In this document: one piece after another, positions 1 through 11,639 of the stretch
Layout: the number at the start of each line of letters is the position of its first letter
Numbering within the stretch: the stretch's first letter is position 1
From: Ailurus styani
Lineage: Eukaryota; Chordata; Mammalia; Carnivora; Ailuridae
Direction: 5' to 3'
NCBI GenBank assembly: GCA_002007465.1
Contig: LNAC01000001.1
Location: 1,182,955 to 1,246,954 of the forward strand
DNA length: 64,000 bases
Made by a program: the position numbers and the translations under genes
Notes under the pieces: model-generated
What the model was told of the DNA's origin: nothing
Seen by the model: the letters and a program-made list of their open reading frames with translations, nothing else
Databases searched by the model: none

Positions 1-179
1 CCCCCCCCCGCCCCTCCCGGCCCCTCCTGCCCGCACCCCCCCCAAGCAGCGGGCCTCCCAGCCCACTCTTCCTGGAATCATCCAAAGGTGTGCAAATATG
101 TAAATATCTCCTTTTTGATAAGTTGGTATACAGGAGTGTATTATTTACTGTTCTGTACTTTGTTCTTTTGCTTATGAAA

Positions 180-500
180 TATTTAAAACGTATAAAAATA
201 GAGAAAAATGTACCAAGCACCCACAACCCCCCACTCATCTTACGAAATAAAACATGACAAACACAAATGAGTCTCCCTGGGAGCCTCCCAACCCCACCCT
301 CCCTCTCCCCAGAGGGGCCAATATTCCGAATTGGGTGCTTATCTTTCCTGTGCATATGTAGGAAATACTTCTAATGATATGTATGTATTCATAAGCAGCA
401 TTTAGATTTATTTGTGTTTTTCTAAAGTTTGTGTGCCAACCATAGTATATTATACATATTCTACCACTTGCTGTTTTGCTCACACACGGCTCTGATTGCT
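180..500 (-). mobile_element. Antisense L1 3'-end remnant (L1ME-like)
   Basis: The plus strand reads as the complement of an old mammalian L1 3' region. It has an 'aaataaaacatgacaaac' stretch, then a C-rich block, then 'catatgtaggaaatac', then 'cttgctgttttgctca', in the order I remember for antisense L1ME-type 3' ends. It is heavily diverged, has no coding potential, and runs into the first arm of an inverted repeat at about 483. Bases 1-180 upstream are a C-rich start followed by AT-rich sequence with no other recognisable feature. The family assignment is from memory. Confidence 0.5.
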
Positions 501-668
501 GAGATCTGTGCCCGTGACCTGTGTCCTGGGGCCCACGCCACCATCCAGTGCTGGGTGCACCTGTCTGTCCCACGTCTCTGGCCCGTGTCACCTGGGGGGC
601 CTTTTCAGCACCACGATTCCGGTGCCCAGAATCATTCCAGGGTCACCAGAGGGTGCGGCGTCTCCCCC
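483..668 (+). repeat. Inverted repeat, arm 1
   Basis: This segment matches the reverse complement of 991-1172. By eye the core 483-651 differs from its partner at about 13 of 169 positions (roughly 92% identity), and similarity fades over the next 15-20 bp toward the spacer. Its outer edge lies in the antisense L1 remnant. The partner's outer flank does not obviously continue into L1, so a breakpoint probably lies near 483. Confidence 0.85.
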
Positions 669-990
669 AGGCAGTGTCTCCGCAGACGCTGTCCCACCAT
701 TGCACAGACTGGCCATCCCTTGAGGAAGGCCGCAGCCCAGGACCAACCGCAGCGATCCGAGGCGGCCCGCGCTGCTGTGGGGAGTGGGTTCCCGGGCATC
801 GGCTGGGGCGCCGCGGCAGTCAGAGGCGCAGAACACCCCAGCACGAGCTGGAAATCAGACCAGGGGCGGCCGGCCTTGTCTGTGGGGGGACAGAGAAGGC
901 CCTGGTGGCCTGGGAGGGGGACTTGGCTGAAAGAGGGGTGAGGTGGGAGGGCGGGTGTGCCAGTAGGGGGTCCGGAGGTGAGGCCACGGG
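669..990. other. Spacer of the inverted repeat
   Basis: About 320 bp of GC-rich, CpG-containing unique sequence separates the two arms. I see no open frame, repeat or motif in it beyond composition. Confidence 0.6.
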
Positions 991-1172
991 GAGACGCCAG
1001 GACCTTTGGTGACCCTGGAATGATTCTGGGCACCGGAATCGTGGTGCTGAAAAGGCCCTGCAGGTGACACGGGCCAGAGACGTGGGACAGGCAGGTGCGC
1101 CCAGAACCAGACGGTGGCGCGGGCCCCGAGACACAGGTCACGGGCACATATCTCAGCAATCAGAGCCGTGTG
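991..1172 (-). repeat. Inverted repeat, arm 2
   Basis: This is the reverse-complement partner of 483-668, lying about 320 bp downstream. Folded together, the arms would form a roughly 180 bp stem. I see no terminal-repeat transposon structure, target-site duplication or transposase remnant, so a local inverted duplication is likelier than a mobile element. Confidence 0.85.
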
Positions 1173-1950
1173 CCTGGTTTCGTCCTTCTGAGGGAGGTGC
1201 TTCCCGAGGGCTGCCTGACAGAGGTGTTGGCTGGCCTGAGCAACCCTGCTCCACGAGGGCTTGGGCTGCGTTCCCTGGCCTCCTTCCCACATGCGCCACG
1301 CCTCCACCTGCCACGGGAAAATCGCTCGTTGCGGGGGCTCCTGGGCTTCCACGGAGCGTGGCACATCCTGGTGCGCCCCCGCGGGTGCTGGATTTCAGCG
1401 TCCGGGCCGCTGCGCCCCAAGGGCCCCCCGTGGTCTCCCCCGGAGACCCGCGTCCTGGGGACCCGCCCGCTGCCCCTCCCACACACTGGCCGCCTGCTGG
1501 TGGTTGACTCAGTCTTCTGAGCCCCGCTGTCTTCTCCGCAGTCTTCGGAGAGCACCAGAGCGATGGTGCACAGTCCCCTGAGCGGCCGAGTGCCCAGCAG
1601 ACCCGGTTCTGCTCCCGCGTGGCCCTGCTGGTCAGATGCCTGCGACGCCGCTCCTCACCCCACACGCTTTCCCTCCCGGGCTCCGCTGTGCTGTTCCCTC
1701 CACCTGGAACACTGTTCCCTCTGCCTCCGGGCCGCCTGCTCCTTCCACGCTCTGACTTTCTGCCTCAAGAAGGAGCTTCTGAGAGAGAGAGGCCACGCGC
1801 TGGGGAGAGGGAGACGGAGGACAGAGACGGTGGCTCTGTCAGGAAGCCACGGGCAGCCTTCCGTGCTCTGTTTCCAGGGCCAGACCCTCACCTGTGGGCC
1901 TAGAGGGAGGCTGTCCGGAAACAGGGGCCTGGGCGGCTCTTTGTAGTTAC
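1173..1950. other. GC-rich unique sequence, no gene seen
   Basis: The sequence is C/G-rich with frequent CpG. Several frames are open for 100-170 codons on both strands at once, as expected from GC-rich sequence with few stop codons. Their translations are rich in Pro, Arg, Gly and Ala with no recognisable domain. Confidence 0.5.
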
Positions 1951-2040
1951 CTCGTCCGTCCTCTGTCGCGCCGGCCGTCCCTCGTCCGCCCTCTGTCGCG
2001 CCGGCCGTCCCTCGTCCGTCCTCCGTCGTGCTGTCTGTCT
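1951..2040 (+). repeat. 30 bp tandem repeat, ~3 copies
   Basis: Units begin at 1951, 1981 and 2011, each opening with ctcgtccg and carrying a tgtcgcgccggccgtcc-type end. The first two copies differ at one position and the third is more degraded. The unit is CpG-dense. Confidence 0.9.
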
Positions 2041-2929
2041 GCCTTGCTGGAGTCCGCATCCACCTGCCAGTCTGCAGCTCAGAAAACGTGTCTGATGTGC
2101 CCCCTCCCTCCTTCAGTTTCCAGAATTTCTTCCACCGGCAGGAGCCTCTCTCCCTCCCGGGGGCCTCCCCGCGGGGCTCCGAGGGTCTTCTCTGCCGCTG
2201 GGAGGGACGCGAGATGCCCGGAGATCACGCCTCCCTGTGGACGTCCGTCTGGCTCTGCTGGCGTGCCCCCACCCGGAGCCCCCTTCTCCCCAGGGACCCC
2301 CGCCCCGAGGCGTCCCCCTGTCTCCTGCCCCCCCGGTGTGTCTCCACGGCCCGCTCCGCGAGTGGATCCCAGACGCAGGAGCCCAGCACGCTGACCACGG
2401 TCCTGGCTGTCCCACGAGGCTGCCTGGCCCAAGTGCGGGGGCATCCCCGGCAGCACGACACAGGGTGCTTTAGAGCCTCTGCGCATTCTTCTTCGTGCTC
2501 TGTCCCGAGGTCACTGCTGCTACCAGGAAGGGCTCTGCTTCCAAACCCGGGTCCGGCGCACGACGCGCTGACGGTGCGTTGAAGTCAACAGCAGCGGGTT
2601 TGCCGCACGGACTGGACAGCTGCTGACTTTGCAGGCGCCGATGCAGGAAACAGCCGGCGTGGGGACGTGAGCAGGAGAAAGGCCGCTGCCGGAGGGCGGG
2701 CCGGGGTCCCCGCGGAATTCCAGCTGTAGCATCCGTGGTGTCCGAGGCGCCCCCCCAGGAGTGAGGGGCTGGGCTGTTTTCCCACCTGCCTCCCCGGCAG
2801 CGGTGGAGGGCGGCTCTGGGGCATCGACTCTGGCAGAGACTCGGGCTGCCAGGGAGGCCACGCCAGCCACGGGCTCCTGCGGTGCGGTGAGTCCAGACGG
2901 TGCCGCAGGGCCCGTCGCACGCAAATCCA
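2041..2929. other. CpG-rich unique sequence, no gene seen
   Basis: The stretch is GC-rich with clusters of CpG near 2200-2400. Competing open frames exist on both strands, but none has a recognisable motif or plausible gene structure. Confidence 0.5.
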
Positions 2930-3125
2930 AGACATCAAGCTTGTCTTTCCACATTGGATGTTTGACTCGGGGCAATCAGGTCACTCACAATTTTAACAAC
3001 AGATATATTGCTTCCATATGTCTTGAGGAAGTTGGGAATAATTCTTCATAATCAAGACGCTAATAACCACTACTTCAGAGAAATGACCTTTCAAAATAAA
3101 AAACAAACGAACGTAGCAGGGTGCA
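2930..3125. promoter_or_regulatory. AT-rich island, candidate conserved element
   Basis: Composition drops sharply from GC-rich flanks to balanced or AT-rich sequence that matches no repeat I recognise. It contains several TAAT/ATTA-type homeodomain cores and a TGACC half-site. That pattern is typical of mammalian conserved non-coding elements, but conservation cannot be judged from one sequence. Confidence 0.3.
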
Positions 3126-3876
3126 CATTACAGGGAACTAGGAAGCTCAGCGGGGGCTCGGATGCCAGTGAGACGGGCCACGCCGGCCGGACCCTCCCGC
3201 TCGCGGCTTCCCCCCCTCCCAGGGCAGCGCTCAAACGTGTCCTCGGATGCCTGTGATAATTGGCTGAGGGACCCTGTCTGTAAGCGACGGCCGTTCATTG
3301 CTTGGGTCCGTCTGTCCTGCCTCACACTCGACAGATGGTGATGACCTTCTCTTCGATTCGCTTCAGCCCCACAGGTGAGCGTGGCTGGTGGAGCGCGCAG
3401 CTCAGCCTGGGGACGGGGCCAGTCGCCCAGCCACGTGCGGGCCACCGTCCGGGGCCTGGGGGCAGCATTCCTCCGAGTTGGCCCTTGGTCGCAGCAGGGA
3501 CCGGACGTGACCCCTGGCCGGACGCCCCTCGGCCCCAACAGTGCACACGCCGTCTCTCAGCCCTGCCCTCGCCCCTTCCTGGAGACCGGGCGCCCCGTCG
3601 GGGCCTCTCGCTGTGCTGTCGGGAGCCCCCCGAGGCCGGCCCGCACCCACGCGAGTGCGCGGCAGCCACGCAGCCCTTTTGTCCTGGTGTCTGAGGCGCT
3701 GTCCTCCGGTGCCACCGCATAAACACGGGAGGCGGCTCTTCCCTCCCCTGCCGGGCGGCCTGGGTGGCGGGGATGCCACGCACGGGGCTCACCATCGGGA
3801 GGAAGCCAAGCAAACCGCGGCTTTCCTTCTGTACCAGAGACCCGGCTTCCACCGCTGTTTGCGGTGCAGGTTCCCC

Positions 3877-3907
3877 AGAGAACGGAGAGAACGGAGAGAA
3901 CGGAGAG
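3877..3907 (+). repeat. 9 bp tandem repeat (agaacggag), ~3.4 copies
   Basis: The unit agaacggag repeats directly about three and a half times in a purine-rich run. Confidence 0.9.
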
Positions 3908-6900
3908 TACAGGGAGACCCCTGCCAGAGAGTGAAACCCTGAGCCGCTCCGCCCCGGACTGCGCGTCCTGACGGCAGACATGTCCCTCCGGCTCCCAGCG
4001 ACGTGGGGACGGCGCTCGGCTGCCGGTGCTCCTGGTACCAGTGAAGCCGTGTTAGCAAAGGTCACCAGAGCGGGACCTACTTAGGTTTTAGCCAGGGACA
4101 ACATGATGGGAAGAGCTGACATGACCGCACTTGGCTTTGTAAGGGCAGTGAGCAGGTGCGGCGGGGCTGGGGCTCGGCAGGGTCAGGGAATGGCCTTATG
4201 AAGAGCACGGGGTGGGTGGGCAGTGACAGGAAAACCGACCTGGTGGCCTCTGCCCCCGACTGCTGGCGCCGGGCCCCTGCGTCCCTTGGAACTTGCAGGT
4301 GCTTCGATCATCGTCCTTCAGGTGTGGTCCCTACATGGTTCGGGGTGGGGGGCTCAGCAGAAGGGCCAGGCCAGGAAGGGAAGCTCAGAGCTCTGGCCCC
4401 ACCTGTGCCCCATCCTCTGGGAGGGGAGGGTGAGGCTCGTTGGTCCATCAGGCTGAGATCATGAAGCTGCCGCGAAATCCCCAGGCTGTGGGACTCAGGG
4501 TCTGTGCAGGTTCCGGAACACGTGGGGGGCCCCCAGCACCCCCTGCACACACTTCTTTATCCGCTTCCCCCGAGGCCTGTGAGCCACTCCAGCAAGCCAC
4601 CAAACCCAGCAGGGCTCATGGGAACCTTCAGTCTGCAGCTGGGGGGTCGAAGGCACCGGCGCAGCTGGGGTCTGACGTCGGCGAGGGGCCTTCTGGTGGG
4701 ACCGAGCCCTTCACCCACGAGGTCTGATGCCGCCTCCAGGGAGACAGCAGCAGCACCCAACTGAGTCGTGGGACCCCCAGCTGGTGTTGCAGGATTGCTC
4801 AGCGAGGGAGAGGCAGGGAGCCTTTCCTAGCGGGCCTGCTCTGTCCCGGAGGACTCGGCTGACCTCAGGGCTGCGGGGTTGAGGTGCAGCACGGTATCTG
4901 CAGGGGCGAGGCACCCCATCTGCAGGGGTGAGGCACCACACACTGGTCGCATGTCCAGCTTGCAGAAAGAGGTGTAGCATCGGGTGAGCGAAGCTTTTCT
5001 TGCCAGCAGAACCCAAGTCCCCAGGTGACTCACGGGCCTGGTGACAGACCCGGCCGCTGGGTCCCCGATGCAGGGCGGAGTGAGCTGCGTCTCCCACAGA
5101 CGTCCTCACTGCCCCTCTGTCGTGACACCTCTTCCTCCCTGGGGGGCTGCGTGCTGCGGGGAGGACATGTTCCATTAATGAGCGCGCGCTTCGGGAGCTT
5201 TGCCTGCCGGGGTGGGGATGGGCAGAGGACCTGTCCCTTCAGGGAGGACTTTTTGCAGTGGGGGAGGGGGCCAGCCGTAAGTTCGCGGTAGAGGCGCTGC
5301 AGACGACACGCAGAACGTGGTCCTGGAGACCAGCACCAACGGCCGTGTGCCGACCGGTTGTTTAAAGAGAAACCTTTCATGGGAATGGCACCTCCAGCCG
5401 GCACGTGGTCAGGGACACGCCGGGGCTCCGGCACCTCTGCCATGGCCAGTGTGGGTGACGGCTGGAGTCTCCCTAGTGGGGGGACGCGTGTCCCCTGAAG
5501 ATACGTCTGAGTCCCAGGTCTTGGCGACCTTGCTCGTCTCTCTAGGGGTCCAGCTTCCCTATGTCCTGAGCTGCGGGAGCCCGGGGCCCGAGCCCCACTC
5601 CCTGGGTCTAAGATGCTGGTTTTCCGAAGCGTTTTGCCTGTGCACCCAGCTTTGGAGCTTAGTTGTTATTTTAGGGAGAAAAGGGGACTTAGGTCAAGAT
5701 TAACAAGTGTGCTTTGGGACAGAGTGGACCCCCGGCAAGGCAGGGTCCTCCTCGTCTGCGGAAGCTGCTAGAAGTACGGCTGGTGGTTTCCTCCTTCATA
5801 TCCCCATGGGGCGACGGGGGTGCCCGGAGGGGGTCAGACCCCTGGGAAGGAGGCAGGAGCAGCGCGGTTTCCGGGGGAGCCTGGCCAAGGAGATTCTGGT
5901 CTGGCAGTTGGAGGTCCATGGGGGGTGGGGTGTAGCTTAGTGCAGCCGGCGAGATGGGGCTGCGTCCTGGCTCTGGGCCTGTCAGGACACATCAGCGCGC
6001 AGAAACTCACTGACGAGCCGCATGAGTCCACCGCCCGGGCACGGGGGCGTCCAGGGCCCCCCAGGGAGTGAATGAGTGCACGCGAGAGTGAGTGCGTAAA
6101 TGCCGTGCTAAGGGGGCGCTGCGGGGCAGGGGCGGGCGTCCCTGCCAGGGGGGGTCGGGGGGTCACAAGCCTGTGCCCTGTCCCATGGGCCCGGCCTCTC
6201 CCCACCTCCTGCGCCCGGGGCAGGCTCCTCCGGGTTCAGGATGCGTGCAAGGCCCAGGTGCCGTGAGCGACCTTGGGCTCTGGGCAGGTGGACGGTTGCA
6301 CCAGCCCTGAGGGGACAGTCGCCAGGATGCAGGGCCCTGCTGGGACCCAGAAAGGGCTCCTCCTGGTGGTGGGGCAGCGGGTCCCCGGCCGGGCACCTTC
6401 CCGGACCTCCTGCCCCTGAGCCGCTGTCCACGGGGTTCGGCCACATCCGGGGCGCCTCAGGCTCTGTGATTCCGGGAGGTGAACGCACCTGGCCCCTCCA
6501 CGGCCTCAGACTGGGGGGCAGGGCGGTGGCTTCTCTGTGACAGCTTCCTTTCTTCCCTGGCTGTGCCCTATCTTCCCACGCGGGCCCGTGCCCTCGCGCC
6601 CGTGATCCACGGACGGGCAGCCGCTCCCAGCCTCTCGTCGTTGGGGTGGCTGTGCCGGCGGGCACGCCGAGTGGAGACAAACTCCCAGCCGGTTAGTGCC
6701 GAGAAATCACTCGACTGCGTGGCCCTCTGTGGATGGAATGCAGCCCTTCAGACAGTTCTGTACTTGGCTGTCGCTCACGGGAGCCCAGGGCTCCGACGGG
6801 GCAGCCGGGAGCTTGGCCCTGAGCCCGCAGGCGGCCCTCCTCCTGCCCGAGGCTCTGTGGCCGGCGGAGGGGTGTCCGGTCTGCTCGGGGCTCTCCGGGG

Positions 6901-7202
6901 ACCTCTGCGCTGTCGTCCTCTGACCTGGCGGCTCCTCCCCCGTGTGTCCCGTGGCCCGACGGGACTCTGGGTCAGCTGGTGGGGATCACGGCCGCAGCGG
7001 CGGAGGCGCCGGGCGAGCGCTGGCTCTCCGGTTGGAACACCCAGTACTGAAGGGGGCGGCGTCCCCCTCACGAGGGCCAGCACCCACCCCGAGCCCAACG
7101 CTGGGCCTGGTCTGGGTCTGCGGTGGCACTGGAATCCCGGTCCCCGCCCCAGGGTTCAAGGCTGGAGCCTTCTGCCTGCAGGAGGCCTTGCCCTGCGAAG
7201 TC

Positions 7203-7232
7203 GGGGGGCCGGCTGGGGGGCCGGGGCCGGGG
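7203..7232 (+). other. G-quadruplex motif
   Basis: Four G-runs of 6, 6, 4 and 4 bases are separated by loops of 6, 2 and 2 bases, which fits the canonical G3+N1-7 pattern. No promoter or gene is visible beside it. Confidence 0.75.
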
Positions 7233-8040
7233 AGCAAGTGGGGAGGCAGAGAGGGCCGCACGCCCGCACCTCCCAGCGCAGTGACCTGCTTCTCTCTGGA
7301 GAACTGAATATACAGTTAAGTGTGAATGTGGTTTTTTTTCTGGAAGGAGCAGCTGGGGGAGAGAGATGGGGGGACGAGGAGCTGGGGGTGTGGGGGGAGG
7401 GGGTGCAGCTGGGGACACGGTCAGGGGCCTTAAGACCACAAAGGTGTGACAGCCAGTGTCCCACCCGAGGGAAGGTTTGGTGCTTGGGGCCCGAGACGTC
7501 TGCACACTGATTAGTCCAGCAGAGGCAGCCACAGGACTGGCCAGCGCCCCCCAGAGGCTGACAGGACTCCGATTCCTCCCCGGTGTCGGGTGTGGGTACT
7601 GATCCGTGGGCCCATCAGACCAGACGGACTGAGCAAGTCTCCCCTGTGGGTCTGCTGGGTGTTCACGGCACTGCAGACCAGTGCCTTCCTCTGTGCCGGG
7701 GGCCGGGGTGCGCAGGGGTGACGGGGGGGGGGAGGGGGTGACCTTTGCCCCTGCTGGTCCTTCTGCCCCTTGCTCCTCCTCCTCCTCCCCCAGCCCTGGG
7801 AGCAAGTTGAGAAGGGCTGATTTCTCCAGCGTGGAAGAGGGGGTGCTGTGAGCTGGGGGGTGCTGTGAGCTGGGGGGGGCCGGGGAGGGCAGAACAAGCC
7901 CGTGTGACCCCCGGGTCACCTGGGCTCCACTGCAGGGAGCGCTGCACCCACCCCAGGGACTCAGAGAAGTCTCCAGAGCAGACCTCCGCGCAGACAGGGA
8001 CATTGCCTCAAAATCCAGGTGCTTTCAAAGGGCCAGCTTT

Positions 8041-8600
8041 TTTTTTTTTTTAGATATTTCAGGAGTTTTTCCCGTTTAGATGTTTGGTCAGAGGTGGACA
8101 TTGGTTTAACATCTACCTTAAGAAAGTCCAGCACTATGGTTTAATATGATAATCCTCTAAGATGTAGTGTTCTCATCCTCATTACATATGCGTCCATTCA
8201 CAGGAAGGATCGTTCATCCTTGCAGCTACTGCACAAAGAAACTATATTAGGTTAGACTCTGAGTGTGGAACTTATCTTCAATTGGAAGATCACATTAGAC
8301 CCTGAAACCCAATGCCATTGTTTACCAAAGCCTTTCCCCCCCAGAAATCCAAAGTCAGTGCCTGGCTTTTTCTAATCAGCTGGACGCCCCTCTTTGGAGA
8401 AGGAAGGAAGCTTTGTTATTCAGAGACAGTTGGCGAGAAAGAACAAAATTTACATCAAAGTCCAGGTGATTTGATGAATATTCATGTGGACAATTTAATC
8501 AGTGCCTGTTCATTATCTGCATTTCCATGTGAAACAGGTTCCTGGAATATAAATAAAGATTGCAGAGCAATTGTTTTGACTTTCATTTCTGTGCTCAGCG
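8041..8600. promoter_or_regulatory. AT-rich island, candidate enhancer
   Basis: After a 13-base T run, about 550 bp of AT-rich, non-repetitive sequence interrupts the GC-rich background. It holds a 12 bp perfect palindrome ATGAATATTCAT at 8474-8485, which resembles a POU-domain dimer site, plus CAATTG-type and TAAT cores. An open frame through it (8312-8803) has no recognisable domain. The regulatory role is inferred from composition and motif content only. Confidence 0.35.
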
Positions 8601-9080
8601 CTGGGGTTTCGGGCTGCCTTCAGGACCGGCTTCCCGTGCAGCTGGAGAGAGGCCACGTCAGGACCCCCGGGACGCAGGCCACGGGGATGGACGGCCTGGG
8701 GTCCAGCTGCCCCTCGTGGGTACCCGGCTCTCCCAGCTGCAAAATGTCAGGCTGGTCACACAGTACGGCTTCCCCGCAGGACGCCCCTTCGTCTCAGGAA
8801 TAATCCAATACGAATGCAGGGGACGGCTTGTCAGCTCGACCCTGGTGTGTGGCCTGGCAGACGTGCCTCAGGGGTCTTCCCGGGCTGGAGGTGACATCGT
8901 TGGAGGGAAGAGGGCAGTCTGGTGGCTGCCAGCCGGTAGCCGTGGTAACTGTTGTTCCTGGATGTCCGAGAAGGTGGGGACTGAGGTCCTGGGAGGGCAT
9001 GGTGGCCGGCAGGGGAGGTAAGGCGCAGGTGAACCGAGGCTGACGGTGGCCGTGGGGTCACCTCCCTCCAGCTCTGCAGC
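8601..9080. other. GC-rich unique sequence, no gene seen
   Basis: CpG-rich sequence with no repeat, RNA gene or supported coding region. Confidence 0.5.
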
Positions 9081-9480
9081 GCCCACGTCAATCCCACGTT
9101 CGCAAGAGTGTTGACCTCATCCATACGTGCAATCCAAATGAAGTGACACCGCATTTCACCTGTAACCGTGATGTGATGGAGAATGGAGCTGGGCCAGCCG
9201 CCCGCGGGGACCACGCGGGGTATGCAGACTTCTGGGGGCTGCTCGTCAGCTTGGAAACATGCAAAACCTCTAATCCCGCAGGTTCTCTTCTAGAAGTGGG
9301 TCCTGGGGAAATGATTCGATATGATTTTGCGTAGGACGTTTATTAAAAGACTCATTATAATCATGTAAAAATTAGGAACAACTTAAAGCTTTAATAACTA
9401 GAAGCCGGGAGCAGCATTACAGTTTATCCACACATGAGCTGACCATGCAGACAGTGAGGATCACGCCGACACTTTCTGCA
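9080..9480 (+). mobile_element. Old L1 3'-end remnant, sense
   Basis: The stretch 'ttctcttctagaagtgg', then a 'ggaaatgattcgatatg' segment, then 'aaaaattaggaacaactt', follows the order of an old L1M/L1ME ORF2 end and 3' UTR. The upstream part, around 'gaagtgacaccgcatttcac', fits the preceding ORF2 segment. Divergence is high and CpGs have accumulated. No reading frame survives. Confidence 0.6.
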
Positions 9481-10150
9481 GGAAAACAGACCAGGCAGAG
9501 GGTCAGGCGGCACCTAGGTCTGAATCTGGCTGGTGGACACCCAAGGGTCGTGCGGAGAGTGGAGAGAGGGGCCCACGGAGAGCGTGAGCTGGTGTGGGAG
9601 CAGCAGCCGGGGTGGCCTGTTGCAGACACGCACGGGGGATGGTGCATCCTCGGCTCCAAGGCCGGAGCTCGGAGATGTCTGGGAAGCACACCCGGACAGC
9701 CCGGGCTGAACCAGAGTCCATCCCTGCGCCGGGAGGTCCCCGCAGCGCACCCAGCTTTCTCCCCATGAGCAGTGATGGGGGAGCGGTGTTCCTTTCTCCT
9801 CTGGGCTTTTCTGAGTCTTTGCAATTTCCTCCAACTAACCTTGACCACTTCGGTAATCCCCCAAGAAATACAGGAAATGTCCTGTAAAAACCCGCCTCGG
9901 TGTGGTGTTCCTACTTCTGTTCACCCGTCAGGGACCAGGAGGGGCCAGCACATCCACTCTGGCCCCAGCCCACGGCCTCGCTGTGCACCTGCTGGCCCAC
10001 ACCCATCCCACCAGCTCATCCAGCTTCGGGAGTGGAACTGTGCCGTCCAGACCCCCTTGTCCAAATCGACTTCTCTCGGAACGCGTTAGGAAAGATGGAC
10101 TTCCCGGCGAGCCCTGTGTGGGGAGAATAAAAGAGAAACGATTCGGGGAC
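9481..10150. other. GC-rich unique sequence, no gene seen
   Basis: Mixed GC-rich sequence without a recognised repeat or supported open frame. Confidence 0.45.
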
Positions 10151-10350
10151 TTACGGATTTAGCAGCCTGGTTGTTATAGTCTTAGAGCAGTAAGATTAAT
10201 GAGCTACTAGTTTAACATGTGTCACAGAAAAAGAACAGTCATTTAATTTCTAACTTTGTGGAACGTGAACCAGCTCCCATTTTGCAAGAGTAACTATTTT
10301 GCAACATGATTTTTTGCTCTCCAATTAGCTGAGTAAAATAAACCAAGGAA
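10150..10350. promoter_or_regulatory. AT-rich island, candidate conserved element
   Basis: Balanced-to-AT-rich, non-repetitive sequence with several ATTAG/TTAAT/CAATTAG homeodomain-type cores lies between GC-rich flanks. The boundaries are approximate and the function is inferred. Confidence 0.3.
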
Positions 10351-10572
10351 GTCACCCAGGGACGGAGAGGGTGACTCCGGGACAGTGTTCTGGTTGGCGC
10401 GCGGCCGGGGAGGTGAGCGTGTGTCATGGAGAGGACGCACTGTTCCGGCCTCCGGAGCTGGAATCGTGGCTTTGGCTGGAATCCGGGCCTCCGCCCCAGG
10501 CCTCTGGTTGACATCTCACCCTTCTGGGCTCAAGGGCAGGGAAACCCTGGAAATGTAAAAATATGCTCACAT

Positions 10573-10682
10573 GGGGCGCCTGGCCGGCTCAGCCCAAAGA
10601 GCGTGAGACTCTTGATATCGGGGTTGTGACTTCGATCGCCACATTGGGGGTAGAGATTCCTTAAGAGTGAAATCTGAAAAAA
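10573..10682 (+). mobile_element. Short carnivoran tRNA-derived SINE
   Basis: It starts with ggggcgcctggccggctcag (tRNA-like A-box region), continues through 'cttgatatcggggttgtgac' and a 'ttcgatcgcc' B-box-like segment, and ends 'tagagattccttaagagtg' plus an A-rich tail. This is the short Can-SINE form that lacks the CT-rich body. Approximate direct repeats, AAAAATAT-like, flank it. Confidence 0.85.
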
Positions 10683-11365
10683 TATCTGCCCACAAGTTCA
10701 CTGACACCCCTCCCTGCAAGGGTGGAGGCTGATTCAGCCCCCGACTGTAGGGGTGTTCACGTGGGACCGGGCCGTCAGGCCATCCGGCGAAGCCACCTCA
10801 GCCACAGGACGGCCGCGTGGCAGACGTGGGCCGGAACCCCCAGCGAGGCTGCCTGGAACCCCGCGTCACAGAGACGGGGTGACAGGCGCCTCTTGTGGGA
10901 AGCTGCCCGTTCTGGGCGGGCTGGTCTTGCAGAAACAGGGGACACCTGCTTCGCCCACTCGCTGCGTCGACACCCGACCCACCTCTTTTTTCTTAGACTT
11001 GTAAAACAAATGATCAGGATCACGTTATTTTGTCTGGATATAATTCAGTATCTTTTTTTTTTTTTTCTGCGTTTTGTAAGCAGACGTGGTGGGACATCAC
11101 AGATGCTCGCGGGAGGTACCGGAGCGCCTGTCGCGCCACACGGCCACCTGTCATGCTGCTCACCGCGGGGCTTCCTTCCCCCAAGAACCAGACAAGGCCG
11201 ACGCCCCCTGGGAGACCTTCCCGCTGGGGAACCCGAGGCACATTCCAGCCACGGTTATCACTGCACTTGGCACAGAGGTCTGAAGACCGGGAGGTGTGCG
11301 CGTGTTTGAAACCCGCGGGTCTGGCAGTGTTTTTGTCTTTCCCTGTCATTGCCCCCTGCAAACAA
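10683..11365. other. GC-rich unique sequence, no gene seen
   Basis: A T-run occurs near 11052-11066. Otherwise this is GC-rich sequence with no supported gene. Confidence 0.45.
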
Positions 11366-11460
11366 AATTAATTTAAAATTTTAATTAATTAAATTAAAAT
11401 GAATGGAATTCATTAATTTCTCCTTAATGAGAGAAATTAAATCGCATGGAATCAGATTTT
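11366..11460. promoter_or_regulatory. Dense TAATTA/ATTA homeodomain-core cluster
   Basis: Within about 90 bp there are more than eight TAAT/ATTA cores, including overlapping TTAATTAATTAA, an imperfect inverted repeat around AAAATTTT, and a GAATTC-centred short palindrome. GC-rich DNA lies on both sides. A homeodomain-bound element is plausible, but an old A/T-rich repeat relic is the alternative. Confidence 0.35.
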
Positions 11461-11639
11461 TCATCTCCCTTTCCCGTCCCCAGAATGAATCCTTCCTCTC
11501 TGGGGGCGACACTGCCCTTGCAGAGAGTGAATGGTGGGTGGCACTGCGGGCGACATTCTGCGACCTGTTGCTTGGACCGCGGCAGGAGGCGGTTCGGGCG
11601 AGGGCACCGCAGGGCAGGATCAGGGTCTCTGCCGAGCCG

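Larger units (their letters stand above)
3126..8040. other. GC-rich unique sequence, no gene seen
   Basis: Nearly 5 kb of GC-rich sequence with dispersed CpG and short G or C runs. Long open frames (for example 6479-7510, 343 codons, and 7068-8003 on the other strand) overlap each other on both strands, have biased Pro/Arg/Gly/Ala composition and show no domain. I treat them as chance. The small internal repeats are listed separately. Confidence 0.5.

Noticed and set aside
483..1172. Terminal inverted repeats of a DNA transposon
   Set aside because: No flanking target duplication and no transposase remnant. One arm's edge lies in L1-like sequence.
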